Positions 37,894 through 50,770 of a stretch of DNA of 64,000 bases are shown here, in pieces. The notes beneath the pieces are model-generated. The model worked only from the letters and a program-made list of their open reading frames with translations, did not search any database and had not been told where the DNA came from. Made by a program: the position numbers and the translations under genes. This DNA comes from Nilaparvata lugens (Eukaryota; Arthropoda; Insecta; Hemiptera; Delphacidae), in the NCBI RefSeq assembly GCF_014356525.2, contig NC_052508.1:38784613-38848612 (forward strand). The letters run 5' to 3'. The first letter of the stretch is position 1, and each line of letters begins with the position of its first letter.

Positions 37894-39090
37894 ATGAGGC
37901 ATAATAGAGTAGAATGGGAACCAGAGATAGTGGGAGCTATACGTGGTAGTAAGAGTTCAGCGAATACTTCTAAGGTGTCGACTGCAGCTGCCGTTAGACC
38001 AAGTAGGGAGGTCGGAGATAACGGGGTGTACATGTGCGTAGGAGTAGAGGGGGTGGACCTGAATGCCGCTATAGATACCTCATCTCAAAAGTCATACGTT
38101 TCTAGTGAGATCGCGAAACGTCTTAAGATAGAAGGAGAGACCACTTTACCGATCACTGTATGTGGCAAGGAGTATAAGTGGCAAGTGTCAGTTGTCCCAG
38201 ATATTGAACCTCGTATGATTTTAGGTGTGGAAAATCTGCGTAAGATGGGAGCTGTATTAGAAATGCAACCCCAGGGAGTCCGATTACGGAGTAGGGAAGG
38301 GGAAGGTAGGTTATCAGTTGTCTCTGAGCAGGAGAAATTCGATAATTTTCTGGAAGAAGAAATCCGGAAATTCTCTTCACTCCCAGGACGGACCCATATC
38401 TTGAAACACAAAATAAAACTCCAGGAAGGAGTTGAACCCTTCAGACTTCGTCCCTATCCCAGGAACCCTATCATGCAAAAAGTGATCGATGAGGAAGTCG
38501 ATACAATGCTTGAACAGGGAGTCATAGAACTCAGCTGTAGCTCGTGGAGTTCTCCTATCGTATTAGTAAAAAAATCGAATGGGAAAATAAGGTTTTGTAT
38601 TGATTTTCGTAGACTTAATTCTGTGACTCATAGAGATGCTTACCCCCTCCCAAATATGACTGGTATTTTAGACAGGCTTCGCGATGCTAAGTATATATCT
38701 ACTATTGATCTGAAGAGTGGTTATTGGCAAGTTCCGTTAGATGAGGAGAGTAAAGAATTGACTGCTTTCATAGTGCCGGGCAGAGGTCTATTTCAATTTA
38801 AAGTGATGCCTTTCGGCTTACACTCAGCTGGAGCTACCTTTCAACGTTTGCTGAATCAGGTGATAGGGCCTAAACTCGAACCGTATGCGTTCGCGTACTT
38901 AGACGATGTGGTAGTATTAGGGGAGACTCTTGAATCCCATAGAGAACATCTCGCAGAGGTTTTCCAGAGGTTGAGAGATGCAGGTCTAATTATAAATAAA
39001 GATAAGTGCAATTTTCTGAAATCTGAGCTGAAATACTTGGGTCATATTGTGACAGAGCAAGGCCTCCATACCGACCCGGAAACGAAATAA
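37894..39090 (+). pseudogene. pol: Second protease-like domain and truncated reverse transcriptase
   Basis: In phase with the preceding frame. LNAAIDTSSQKSYVSSEIAK with MILGVENL is a second retropepsin-like domain having D-T-S instead of D-T-G. RT follows: VLVKKSNGKIRFCIDFRRLN, YISTIDLKSGYWQVPL, FQFKVMPFGLHSAGATFQRL, FAYLDDVVVLGE (catalytic YLDD), LKYLGHIVTEQGL. The frame ends at 39,088-39,090 in DPETK followed by an AAATAAATAAATAA run, and nothing recognisable as RNase H or integrase comes after. It is a Ty3/Gypsy RT, truncated at its 3' side. Confidence 0.85.
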
Positions 39091-40786
39091 ATAAATAAAT
39101 GAGTCAATTCTATTACACATTGGCAAATAATCTGATAATGAGATCCTTCCAGATTAATTTTTATCAATGATTAAATTGAGGCTCCATCAATTATTGTTAT
39201 ACTTTTTTCAATTCAAAGTGAAACTTCAAATCAAATAATTTATTATTAAATCACCATACCATCTATTCATATGATTAGTCCATTAATAAAAATTAAAGTC
39301 AAATAAAATTATTCTTAATATCTTCTGGATTAATTGTAACTTACTGGAGACTGGGTATACAGAAACAAATATTTCATGCTTTTTTCTATTTGACTACTTG
39401 CTAGACAGCCATATTTATTTCTGAGTACAAAATTCATAAACTCAAATAATGAATAGATCACGAAGAAAACAGAAACCTCCATAATTTATTTCCTTTCAAT
39501 AATATATTTTATAGAAAAAAAATATAAAGTAATGAATTTGTTGACAGTGTGTGACATAATATATCCCAGAATGACAATTCAATGGAATTGATGAATGCAA
39601 ATTATATAAAAATCTGCATAATAAATAATTTACACATCTTATGAATCTTATTTAGTAATAGGCTATATCAAATAATAAATAGTCTATTATTATTGCAATT
39701 ACTATAACCCACTATTAGCTATCACTATATGAAAAATTACTAATAACTACTGATACTATTCTAGCATATTATGATAATATACGGTTAAAAGAATTTATCT
39801 TTTTTCTATCTGTATGAACTTGTGACCCCCGTGGTTCAGAGAACTCGCTCAAGAACTGTTTTGCATTGTAATCTTTGAAACCCTCAACTTTTGATTATAC
39901 AGAGTTTATGAAAATTACTAAAGCTGCTAAATATTTCTCTTACAATAATAATTTGACAGCAGTTTCCATTGGGAATGTTATTTGAAATGAAAAATTTCTC
40001 TAAAAATATTACTCTGTCGCTTCAACATCTTTGACACTCAAAGATTTTTTTAAATGTTTGATACATGATTTCGATACATAGTTCCAAGAGAAAATAAATA
40101 GCCAAAACCGCAAATTGATAATTATATCAACCCATATCATTTTGTTGATACAAAAGTTGTAAAGTATAATGAACCAGCTAAAATCATATTATGTCAGTGT
40201 GTGTGATTGCTCCCAAATCAACGTTAGTAGACAGTCTACTAACTTTGCTCCCAAATAACCTCAGATGATGTTACGAATGAATGAATGGAAAAACTGTAGT
40301 AATTGCATGCAAAGAATTCTTCAGCTGACCAAATGATAGATCATAACAATTTTTTTCTAATGCACTTTCAATGTTATTTTTATATCCTGAAAAAGGACAA
40401 AAGAGTGAGTCAATTTGTTGTCCAACAAACTTGACCTGTAAAAGGGTTCGGAGAATACGTGTTCATAATTTGAGAAGATTGATCAATTCTTTCTAAAGTT
40501 ATTGTAGAACATACAAACAGACGGACAACGACTTTGTCCTTCAGTAAGTCAAAAGTTAAAACTCACGCTAGTTCAATAATTATTCTATACAAAACCACTA
40601 TAAATGAACAAAATATATTACCAATCTTAATTTATCATGAATACCAATAGAATATATGAGCCCAAAGTTAAACAATAATATTCAACATTCCATAATAACA
40701 TCTATATTCACAACCAGAATAGAAAATACTTCGAAATTCATCAGTCCTTTAATGTTACGAAAAGCAATACTATGAAAATGAAAATA
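39091..40786. other. AT-rich DNA, no gene seen
   Basis: No ORF above 60 codons on either strand and no repeat I can name. Confidence 0.5.
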
Positions 40787-41184
40787 CAGTCGAACCTCTG
40801 TATAACGAAGTCGATTATCCCGAGAAAAAATTCGCTGCTGAGAGGTATTCGTTATTGAGAGGTTCTGTCAAGAAAACTGCCACGATCCTATGGATCTTAT
40901 AATATCGTACCACCCTATCTTCTTCCTACCTGAATTGCCATTATTTTTAGTGTATTGACCTTTCTGCTGAAACTAAAGAATTCCTTGATAATGACCGTCT
41001 GCTTCCTATACACACTACACTTTGTATGTTGAAGTCAAGAAAAAACTTTGTTGTTGAGAGGTCCGAAATTCGTTAAATAGAGGTAAATAAGCAGCAAAAA
41101 CTCTAAAATGTCATAGGACCAGGTAAAAATTCGTCGTGTAGAGGATTTCGTTAGGTGGAGGTTTGTTATAGAGAGGTTCGACTG
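40787..41184. mobile_element. pogo/Tigger-type MITE, 398 bp
   Basis: Termini CAGTCGAACCTCTGTATAAC and its inverted partner GTTATAGAGAGGTTCGACTG, both flanked by TA. The inner sequence (CGTTATTGAGAGGTTCTGTC, TTCGTCGTGTAGAGG) is repeat-like with no ORF. The TIRs match those of the larger element at 52,146-59,532. Confidence 0.85.
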
Positions 41185-44100
41185 TATATTAGTTTGTTCA
41201 ACATCCTACAGTTTATAATAGACAGGCCCTTATTGACAATTACTTGTGAATAGCTCCTCGAATAACAATGTTTTGAAATACTATTGTTCACGTAGGCTTC
41301 AGCAACATCTTTCTGCAAGAAGGGCGTTGGCAGTTGTGCGTGTGTCAAACTGGTTGGAATCTACAAATTTACACCCTGGCTCACTAGAGCAACTGTTCAA
41401 AGGTAGTTTACAAAGAATAGCTGTCACGAAAGGCAATTCATTCATTTTAAACAAAGACAGCTCATTATTTGACATTGCAGTTGAGAGCGTATTGGAATAT
41501 CAACATACAATATGATAAACAATATAAAACTAAATTTCGTATTAGGTGGATAAAACAATTCTTTTAGACTCAGTATGAGAAGCAGAAGGTGATATAATTG
41601 AAAAAAAATAAAATATCCCTAATTCTATGTGCTAAAAATTTTTGTTGGAGAAGATGGAGATGAAGCCCTACCAGACTGTTCTAGGGTCCCAAACTTTGTC
41701 CAGGTCTATTGTCTAGGCCTACTAGGGGTGGATGCGTTTGTAATCGTGTTATCATGGTTCACTGCAGTTATCCTACAAACTTGTCCTGCACACTCGCACA
41801 AGCGCCAATTACAGAGCGGAGGTGCTCAATTAATTAAATTATTAATTGATTAATTAATTCACACCTAATTTACTAATTATTAATCAATTATTTATAATCA
41901 ATCAATTAAATTGAGGTGACATGGTCAATCACTTTATTATACAATTTTCTTTTGGAAAACTATTTATAAACCTTGAAGATAACAGTAAATCTTTTAATTA
42001 CCATTGTATCATAAAATCAGGAAACGGGTATTCTACTTTATATGGTTGAAATGTTTCATAACTATTAGTTCGGAGAACAGTAGAGCTCGCTACACTCACT
42101 AACATTTATACTCATACACGTCTGCCTATTCACACACAAACACACATACAAATTGGATTTAGAGTATGATGATATATATGCAATAGGATCGGTGGAGAAC
42201 GCTGAGAAATAGAAGTTCTCTACACTTTTGAGCTTAGAAGCACGATTGGAAAGATAAAAAATCTTACAAATAGACGAACGCTGATTGACTTGAACGGTCT
42301 TTGGCCAAACCAAAAACCTATAAACCCTATAACCCCATTTTTTAGGGTTTGTATGCATAAGAGAAGTCCAGAACCAATTTTCGCATGCAAAATTTCCTTG
42401 TACAGAGTGGCCCAAATACCTAATATGTCTGGTTCATTCTCCAGTTCTGAGCTATTACAATCAAATCCAGTCATTGGACAAAAAAAATCCTCTCTCTCCT
42501 TTTTTACTGTATATAAAATTCAGAATAAAATGGAATCATTCAGACCTCTATAACTTCAATCAGTTCTATCCTACAGTTTTTCCAAAACGAGTAGAATTTC
42601 ATGGAAAATCAATTTTGATAAATTCTATAGTATTAAATCAACAATATCTTCCGATTGTCACAATTCAAAAATGTATAATTCAACATCCTACTAGGCGTAA
42701 TTTTGTGCTCTACAATCTGAGAACAGGTAGAACGCTCTATCTCAAAGATTTTCAGGACACCTCAAGGATCGAAATTTCATTCATAACTTTTGATACAATG
42801 TTCGGATCTTCCCGTACGCTCTTTCTTTTCGGCTTGTCAAGGTAGTTGGAAATCATATATCATGAGTCAAGTTCCTAAGAGAAATGGGAAATTTTTTGTT
42901 GAGTGTACACTGTACTTCAACCCATATTCCATACACAGAATAACGACAATTTATTTATTCAATGCTGCATATCTTATGAAATAATACAGATATAAAATCA
43001 AAATCTAGTCAAGGATGTGAGAAATTTCCTCCTCTTCTCACTCCAATCAACAATACTTTCGATTTCAATACCATTAGAAAGTTACAACCGATTGAAAAAG
43101 TGACGATTGAAATTTTACCATTTTTTCGCAATTCCACTGTTAATCAAGAGTCTCTTAAACGAGGATCATACATCATAGAAACTCATGATTGGTTCTAAAT
43201 TTTATTCTATAGGAGCTCAGTTACCATAAATATTTATCTTCAACTACTGTTTTCCATCTTAGAAATACCGAGATCGTGAATATGAGGAGAATATCTTCAA
43301 TCTCTTGATATTTTCAAGTGATTGAATCGTACCATGCGTCCAAGTGAACTATGAATAAAAATGATAAAATCAACAGCATTTTTTGCGTTTCAAGTTTATC
43401 AACATGGTCGGAATTGATTAGCAGATTCAGCCACAAAGTTTCTTCTAAAAGGTCATGAAGATTATTTCTAAATCGATTTACGATTTTAGTTTTGCTCTTT
43501 ATTGCTCTACTTATAATTTTGTATTATATCAAGGAAAGGAAATACATTTACGACAAAAATACACATACATAATAACAGGGGTAGGTAAATCTTTTTAAAG
43601 AGTATCAATCAATTTCCTCCTTATAATATACAATGAAACTGGATGTTATTTTACTGAATGCTAAGAAGATAGTGGCTCTTATAAGTTTATAATGAGAGAA
43701 ATTCATTGAATTTTCAAATTACTCCCTCTTCCCCAATCTCCCGCTAGACGGCTAGCCTAACAGCATTTAGCTCATATGCAAAATTAGAACTTTCCACTAT
43801 GGGTACAGTCCATGAAAAAGGTTGACAACCATTGGCTATTCAATGAAAACAAAAAGCAACTGAAATAATATTATTAAGGTTAACAATCTTTGGCTATTCA
43901 ATGAAAAAAAAAGTAACTGAAACAATATTATTGTTAATGAGCAGTTTTGACATCATTTATTAAAATCATTTTAGAACAGAGAAATATAATGCTGCATTAC
44001 ACAGCACCTCAAGAACATGTCATTGTTAAAATTATTCCATGCTCTTTCTCAATTTTTAAGTTCAAAATCGCAATATTGTGGAATTAATTAGATTGATTTA

Positions 44101-44683
44101 ATTTTTTTCAATTATTGGATTGAAGTACATAATGTAATAAAGTTACAAAATCTGGCCACTCATTCACTTATTGTTTTCTAGTTCTTGTTGATTAGAAATA
44201 AAAATTAATCCTCTTTGTCACTGGAGAAGCAGCGTTCATGCGATCTGGAAAGTTGAGAGTAGCAAGTGATTAGAATAAGAAAAATGAATGTCTAGTCTAT
44301 GTACTATTAGCAAAACAATGACATACATGCCTCAAGCCACAAATGCTGTCAGCAGTTGTTTTGCTGGGGGGAGAGAGTGGTGTGAACTGGTTTGTTGGAG
44401 AGGGAAGTGTAGGATGCCAATGACTCCCCACTACGTCACCCTACTACAGTACTAACTCAGCTCAGACAGAAATCATCATTTGCGTATACAAGCGCTTTCT
44501 ACCGGTATAAGTGATACTACACATAAGGCGAAACAATAGTCGGTAAGAATGTTCCCTCTGATCTCTTCTCTGTGTTTTTGCCTATTTTACTGTCGATGCT
44601 ATGTCGTGTCGTTGCTATGGTTTGTCGATGCTATGTCGTGTCGATGCTAGACAGACAGGCGAAATTTTAATGGTGGTTCCTTA
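41185..44683. other. AT-rich DNA; one small unassigned ORF
   Basis: At 41,246-41,515 (plus) an 89-codon frame reads YYCSRRLQQHLSARRALAVV and could be an exon or transposon relic; I find no family. 43.8-43.9 kb has a short direct repeat (TTGGCTATTCAATGAAAA). The remainder shows nothing supported. Confidence 0.4.
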
Positions 44684-45000
44684 GACCATTTATAGAGTAG
44701 ACACGCTGGGAAGTCTAGCCTCTGAAGCTAACTAACATCTACTGCCAAATCCGCCCATATTGACGTCACAACCAAGCTAACAACAATGCATTGTCATAGA
44801 TGAAGGATATTAGATGGATAGATGAAGGATATTATTCTTGTCTCTGGCATTGTTCAACAACTATGTAAGTCAAATAACACAAACACTTACACAACAAACT
44901 GTTGTGACGTCAACGTGGGCGAATTTGGCAGTAGAGATGTTGGCTTCAACGACTTTTAGTATGAATATACAATTTTGCTGTGTCTACTCTATAAATGGTC
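44684..45000. mobile_element. MITE, 317 bp, TA-flanked
   Basis: Inverted ends GACCATTTATAGAGTAGACA / TGTCTACTCTATAAATGGTC, flanked by TA on both sides. Subterminal parts also pair (ACATCTACTGCCAAATCCGCCC against GGGCGAATTTGGCAGTAGAG; TGACGTCA near both). Typical Tc1/mariner-derived MITE. Confidence 0.85.
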
Positions 45001-45744
45001 TATGGGTGGTTCCCCTATGAAAAGTAAACAGATGTTAAAAGTAAACGTCGGCTGTAGTGTAGTTGAATTTGTGTTTTATACTTATTTGTATGTATTGTGT
45101 CAAATATTATACAATCAAAGTATTTCATTCTGTTATTATTAATAATTGTTCTTCATAATTTGTTCAATGTGATACATATATAATTTGATTCGGATTTTCT
45201 GAATCAAGATAAAGTAATCACACAACTCATGTAAGTATCTTCGTGTTTTTAATAAGTTACCTTATTTCTTAGTTCTATTACAAAATGTTGATAAAATATG
45301 TTTCTCTGCTTATGTTGTTTGTAACTCCAAGCATTTATATTTCTGAGTTGGATTGTATAATATTTTCTAAAACATCCGCTACTACTTATTCCATTCTTTA
45401 ACATAACCTATTACGGATTAAAAAATTAAACTCTTGAGTATAATTTTTCATACATTTTTGGGATTATTTATACATTACATATAAATTTCTGGGATGATAA
45501 AGAATTTTTTCAACGGTTCTGCTAGTGTAAAGCAACTGCCAATTTAGTATTTGATTAAATAAACCACTTGGTAGAAAATAAGACAATTTTTAACAGCGGT
45601 CTTTCATTAGAAAACTTGTTTTTAATAACACATAACTGAAATATTTTGCTTTTAAAAGATTTTTAATAAACGAGAAAGACTGTCGTTGATTTAAGCATAA
45701 AATCAATTTTCTACCTCACATTCTAATAGTTATTTGTGCAACTA
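45001..45744. other. AT-rich DNA, no gene seen
   Basis: No ORF or repeat supported. Confidence 0.4.
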
Positions 45745-45826
45745 GTGCGCTAAGTGACAGTTTGCTGCACCGAAAGAAACGTTTACGTTAAAGGTTTCTT
45801 GAGTGCAGCAAACGAACTTAGCACAC
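45745..45826 (+). ncRNA. Pre-miRNA-like hairpin (candidate)
   Basis: 82 nt fold into a ~33 bp stem with a small bulge: 5' arm GTGCGCTAAGTGACAGTTTG then CTGCAC and AAGAAAC; 3' arm GTTTCTTGAGTGCAGCAAAC then GAACTTAGCACAC; loop about 13 nt. Length, loop and internal mismatches suit an insect miRNA precursor. A short hairpin MITE is the alternative. No expression evidence. Confidence 0.35.
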
Positions 45827-47270
45827 GTATTTCATATTAAATTTTTCCTACAGTTACCATTGAATATGAAAAGTGATTAATTATGGGTAAAATTCCCTGA
45901 AATCCATCAAATGTTTTTCTGTGTAATTTTGTTAGGCCTATTACGTATTAATTCATTTCATTTATAAGACCTTAATTATTTGAAATAAAATAATAATAAT
46001 TCAATTATAGTGATTAGTAATTCAATTGAAAATTCATTTCAATAAATAATTGAAATAAACCAATTAATTTGCAAATGTAAATAATTTCCAATTTCTAAAT
46101 AATTGATGAACCAATCAATTTTTAAATAAAACAATATATAATTATATAATTCATCAATATTAATAATTCAAACAATTTTAATAATTTATTTTAAATAAGT
46201 ATTTAGTTTGTCAAAATTACATGAATAATAGTTATTGAAGTTGAAAATTTACTTTGCGCACTAGAGCGGAAAAGTGATTCTTTGCGGCATGCAATCAGTG
46301 CAGAAATGGTCACTTTTCAAAGTATCTGTAGGAAAAATATATTTTTTGGTGCCAACTAAGGGCCGTTTGCACAGTGTAAGTCTAAGCTAAAGCTTAAACC
46401 AAATCTGGATTTTTTTTATTTAAATTAAAATTCCGTTTGCACAGTATCAGTTCAAACTCTGGAAAAGTTTAAACCTCCAAAGCAGGAGGTTTAAACCAGA
46501 TAATTTGGATTAACTTTACATCTGTAAAGACTTGATGGGGTACTTTGAAAAATATTCCACTGCGAAAAGTGATTTCACTCGTACGATATATACAATTTAC
46601 CTAAGAACGAAACTTTGGTTCGTGATATATTTGACCTTAGAAACTTATACGATAGGCCTATGCTAATTAGTTCACCGTCTTAACAAACGTTTTCAAGGAC
46701 TATTAACGAATGTCTAGTCATGCTCATAATATTCTGGCCTAAGCCACATCAATTCTTGATAGAAATTCGCTTACTCTTTTGAAACATTACTTATTTGACT
46801 TTAAAGTAGTGACTTGATGGAATATGATTAACGTTTTTTGAAATGTAAGTTTGATCAATTTGTTGAGAAATGAATCAACTTCCCATTTCTATAAAAACAT
46901 TCATGATTCATGCATATGGGAAACAATTGTAAATTAATGAGAAAGAGGAATATTGGTGATTCAAGAGCAGTTGTTTCGAGCTTCCCAACAATTCAATTAT
47001 TAGTTAATAGCGCAGAAAGATTAGAACAGTAGCCTATTGTTGACAGCGAACGACTTGATTCGAATTATCAAAGAATAATAAAACATTTACAGAGGCACGA
47101 ATTCAATGTTCTAAGTAAGCGGTGTTTTAAGAATGGCATTATTTTTCATCTAAAATTCTCGAATAATATTTTTCATGTGCCTGTAAGAGACAGTTTTTAA
47201 TGAAATCTATAAAAGCGAAATGGCAATGATTCATCCCTCATTCACTCACTTATCCATAATCAACAGAACT
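45827..47270. other. AT-rich DNA with a possible old MITE piece
   Basis: GGGCCGTTTGCACAGTGTAA at 46,361 and TTCCGTTTGCACAGTATCAG at 46,431 form a direct repeat, with AAAGTTTAAACCTCC / GGAGGTTTAAAC as inverted pieces (46,467-46,500). It looks like a decayed MITE. Nothing else supported. Confidence 0.35.
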
Positions 47271-48200
47271 AAAAATCTACTGGATCAAATTCGTTCAAAT
47301 TTGGCAGGTTTGTTCAGTTAGCCATTGAGAGGTGCACTAAGAACGGATTTGAATAAAAATCCATAGATACGCCCAAAATCTGCGTTTTTCGAGTTCTATC
47401 ACCTTTTTAAGAGCTAATTGACAAAAAATGTTCAAACTTGGTACACAGGTTCAGCTGAGGTATGAAATGTTGTATTGGAAGTTACTTTCCGACAACGCCC
47501 AAGTTCCGCCCAAGATCGGCGGTTTTTGAGCGCTTCTCCTGCGTTTTCTAGGCCTTCTCAAGAATTGATTGACAGATTATGTTCAAATTTCGTACAGAAG
47601 TTCAACGAGGGTCTAGAAATGTATTCTCAAGAAGACTTCCGAATGACGTTTAAGATGGGCGGCTTTACAGCGTTTTCCTTGCGTTCCGTAGCGTTTTTTA
47701 TGCGTTTTCTCTTTGCAAGAACTAATTCAGAGAAAATGTTTAAATTTGGTACACAGGCTCAGCTATATAAAAATGTTGTATTGGGAGGGTCTTGGAATAA
47801 CCCCAAGTTCCGCGGTTTCTGTTTGTTTTCCTGCGTTTTTTACGCCTCCTGAAGAACTAATTGACAGATCATGTTCAGATTTGGTACAGAAGTTCAGCAA
47901 GGGTCTAGAAATTTTTTCTTGAGAAGATTTCAGAATGACGTCAAAGATACGTTCAAGATGGGCGGTTTACAGCGTTTTCCTTGCGTTCCCTAGCGTTTTT
48001 CTGCGTTTTCTCACATTTTTCAAGAATCAATTGAGAGAAAATGTTCAAACTTTGTACAGAAGTTCAGCTAGGGTCTAGAAATTTCGTCTTGAAAGGATTT
48101 CAAAATTATGCCCAATATAGGAGCTTTTACAGCTTTTTCCAAGCGTTCCCCAGGGGTTTTTAGAGGGTTTCTTTTCTAGAGGGAGTTTTTCATTGAGTTT
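47270..48200. repeat. Diverged ~160 bp tandem repeats
   Basis: About five units, each with (A/C)AAGA(A/G)(C/T)(T/A)A(A/T)TTGA(C/G)AGA, ATGTTCAAA(C/T)TTGGTACA and GCGTTTT(T/C)C modules, starting near 47,270, 47,410, 47,560, 47,720, 47,850 and 48,010. ORFs at 47,475-47,922 are repeat-driven. Confidence 0.7.
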
Positions 48201-50626
48201 TCAATGCATTTTTCTACATTTCTCAAGCAAATTCAAACTTGAGAGGGTTAGATATGGATGTTTGTTAAGCTCTACATATCATTCCTGTCTCAATATATCA
48301 AAGAACCATTAGACTGAACTACTATAATTCTCATAATATCCCAACCAAGTCTCTAATTGAGAATATTTATAAATTCTGATGAAAATGAATATTTTTGAAA
48401 CCCTGCACTAGATAATTCAAAGAGAACTGGTGATTGAATCGAGCCTGAAAGTCTATTTTGACTTTTTGATGGAAGGAATTGCATGTTCAATGAAAAATCA
48501 TGTTCGCCTCAAATGAAACATGCAGGCGAGCGAAGCGAAATCCTATTTCTGCAGGATCCTGCTGATCCTATTTGTGGATGATCCAGCTAGACGGATGACG
48601 AGCGAAGCGAGCCTGCCGGCTAGTATGAAATAATAATGATGCTGAATACCGGTAGATTGGATATGATTTCTTGATCCTTTTCTATCTGTGATGTTCGTGT
48701 GAAACACACACAACTGTTTTCACTGAAATACTGACATGCAGTCAACCATTTTAATGTGAGAAATAACTATTCATGTTTTTACATTTGAATAATTTTCTTT
48801 ATGTCAGTAAAATGAGAGAATCGTGAATGAATAAATTGAATGAGCTGCAGAATACATCTAAATATCACATTGAAAAACATACAAATGTTGTTTGTAGAAG
48901 ACTGAGACTTGCTAATTACACGTTTAAAATAGTAAGTATGGAAAATTATAGAACTATTTCTACAGAATATGAGGTAATTCAGTCTAAACTGCAACAGGAG
49001 ATCGGCATCTCGTGAGGAAGGAGAGTATGCGAAGGAATGTTTTCTCCTCTCTACAACATAGAGATTGCAGCAAATTTCACAGAATATTTAGCTGATAACA
49101 GAGCTCTATATAAGAGGAGTTTTCGTTTATCTCTAAAGCCTAACTGAATTGCAGACAGCTATACCACTGGGAATTAGTTCTATATCAAAATTGATATTGC
49201 AAACAGCAAACTGCTGCTAGATCAGTGAAGGGTATGAAAGCGCAAAACGCATAACTGCTTGATATCACGCATTTCATATCACCAGAGACAAACAAAATAA
49301 TATTCTCTTCTCTCTGATACCACGTAAAAAGTCTTCTTAAGTGGGTATTATCCAGCACAAAAACAACACTCATTTTACTGATACGAACACAACTTAGTAA
49401 AATAATATTCTAAATGATTAAATTTTACTTATGTACAACCAAGAAGCATCATCCAGAGAAAAATATAATAAATTGATTTATCTATTTTCCGTAGTTCATA
49501 ATGGGACTAAAACCGTATTTATCTTGTTGTTGAACACTGATGGTTGATGCAAACAATGAGAATATATCGGTGAAAGTGCTGTGATGCACTACGGAAGTAG
49601 AGATGACACGACCCAACTTTCACTAGCAAATGAATCACTGAAGGCCAAGATCGCCCTTTATATCGCTATTTTATTTCCATAAAAGAGGAGATTATATGAA
49701 ACTAATTAGATTATATTAAATTAATGTATTCAAAAACCATGGTACACACTTAAAATAGACTCCACAATAAACAAAGATTAAGATTCTTAAATAAATAAAT
49801 ATGATTCATTAGACAAAATATAAACCGCTACTCGCTTGGCATCAAGAATTCAATTTTTGTGGTCGGAACTAAAATGAAATGGATCTTAACAAGAAAAACG
49901 CCTACCTTCCGAGATGCCCCTCAGTTTGGAATCCACTGATAGACGCGACTTTACAAATTAAGATAAAAGATAAAATTATCTGAACTAATGAATCGGTTCA
50001 AAACTTGTCTTCTCTAATAATGCAACTCTTAGTATGCAATGAGTCTTGCAAGGCCTGGCAATACATTGTCATTTGTGATAAAGAATCAATGAAGAATAAA
50101 GAATCAATAACTCTTTTTCGAACTGCCCGAACTGCGACAGAAAAAAACTGTATTATGATAAAAGACAAGCCTATCCTTTTCACTAGATCAGACGGACTTT
50201 ACTATAAGTTCTATCAAACGAGCTCTCTCAAAAGGATAATTTTGGGGTATAAATAAACGTTTAGTCAATGCCAAACATGAAAGTCACCTCGAGTACACAA
50301 TAATATTTTCTATCTATTGCACGAGCGCACATTTGTTATTAGAAAGAAAAAATGCTACACTTAATATTGAAAATAAGCAACCTTCCTGTCAATGACAAGT
50401 ATGACTGTTCATTGAATTATAATTTGAAACTCTAAAATCCTGATCAATCTATCTATATATTATATATAAAAATGAATTTCTGTTCGTGTGTTTGTTTGTT
50501 CCCTATCGACTTAAATACTATTTGACAGAACGGCATGAAACTTTGGGAATATGTTGTGTGAATATTGGGGATGGTTTATGTCCAGAAATTTTAATAGAGG
50601 GGCTAATAATAATAATCATAATCATC
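48201..50626. other. No gene supported; dispersed repeat pieces
   Basis: GAGCGAAGCGA motifs near 48,530 and 48,600 also recur in spirit at 63,060 (GAGCTTCGCTC). 50,455-50,570 has a TATATATTATATATAAAAATGAATTTCTG leader often found at Helitron ends in insects, but no terminal hairpin was confirmed. Frames at 48,779-49,015 and 49,998-50,256 have no recognised content. Confidence 0.4.
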
Positions 50627-50707
50627 TTCCCATTCTACGTTAGCCGCTTGGCGGGCAATTACAAAAACAAATGTCTGTAAAAGGAATTAATAAATTATTC
50701 AATATAT

Positions 50708-50770
<63 letters not shown>

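Larger units (their letters stand above)
33550..39090 (+). mobile_element. 3'-truncated Ty3/Gypsy-like LTR retrotransposon
   Basis: A long leader (33.55-36.4 kb) with tandem repeats precedes gag, zinc knuckles, two protease-like domains and RT. Sequence homologous to Gypsy stops at 39,090 in the RT connection region; RNase H, integrase and the 3' LTR are missing. Base composition is clearly more GC-rich than the neighbourhood. LTR limits cannot be set because there is no second copy in the window. Confidence 0.8.

Noticed and set aside
50455..50640. Helitron-like 5' end (TATATAAAAATGAATTTCTG) and CCGCTTGGCGGG piece
   Set aside because: Suggestive of insect Helitrons but the terminal hairpin and CTRR end could not be located.
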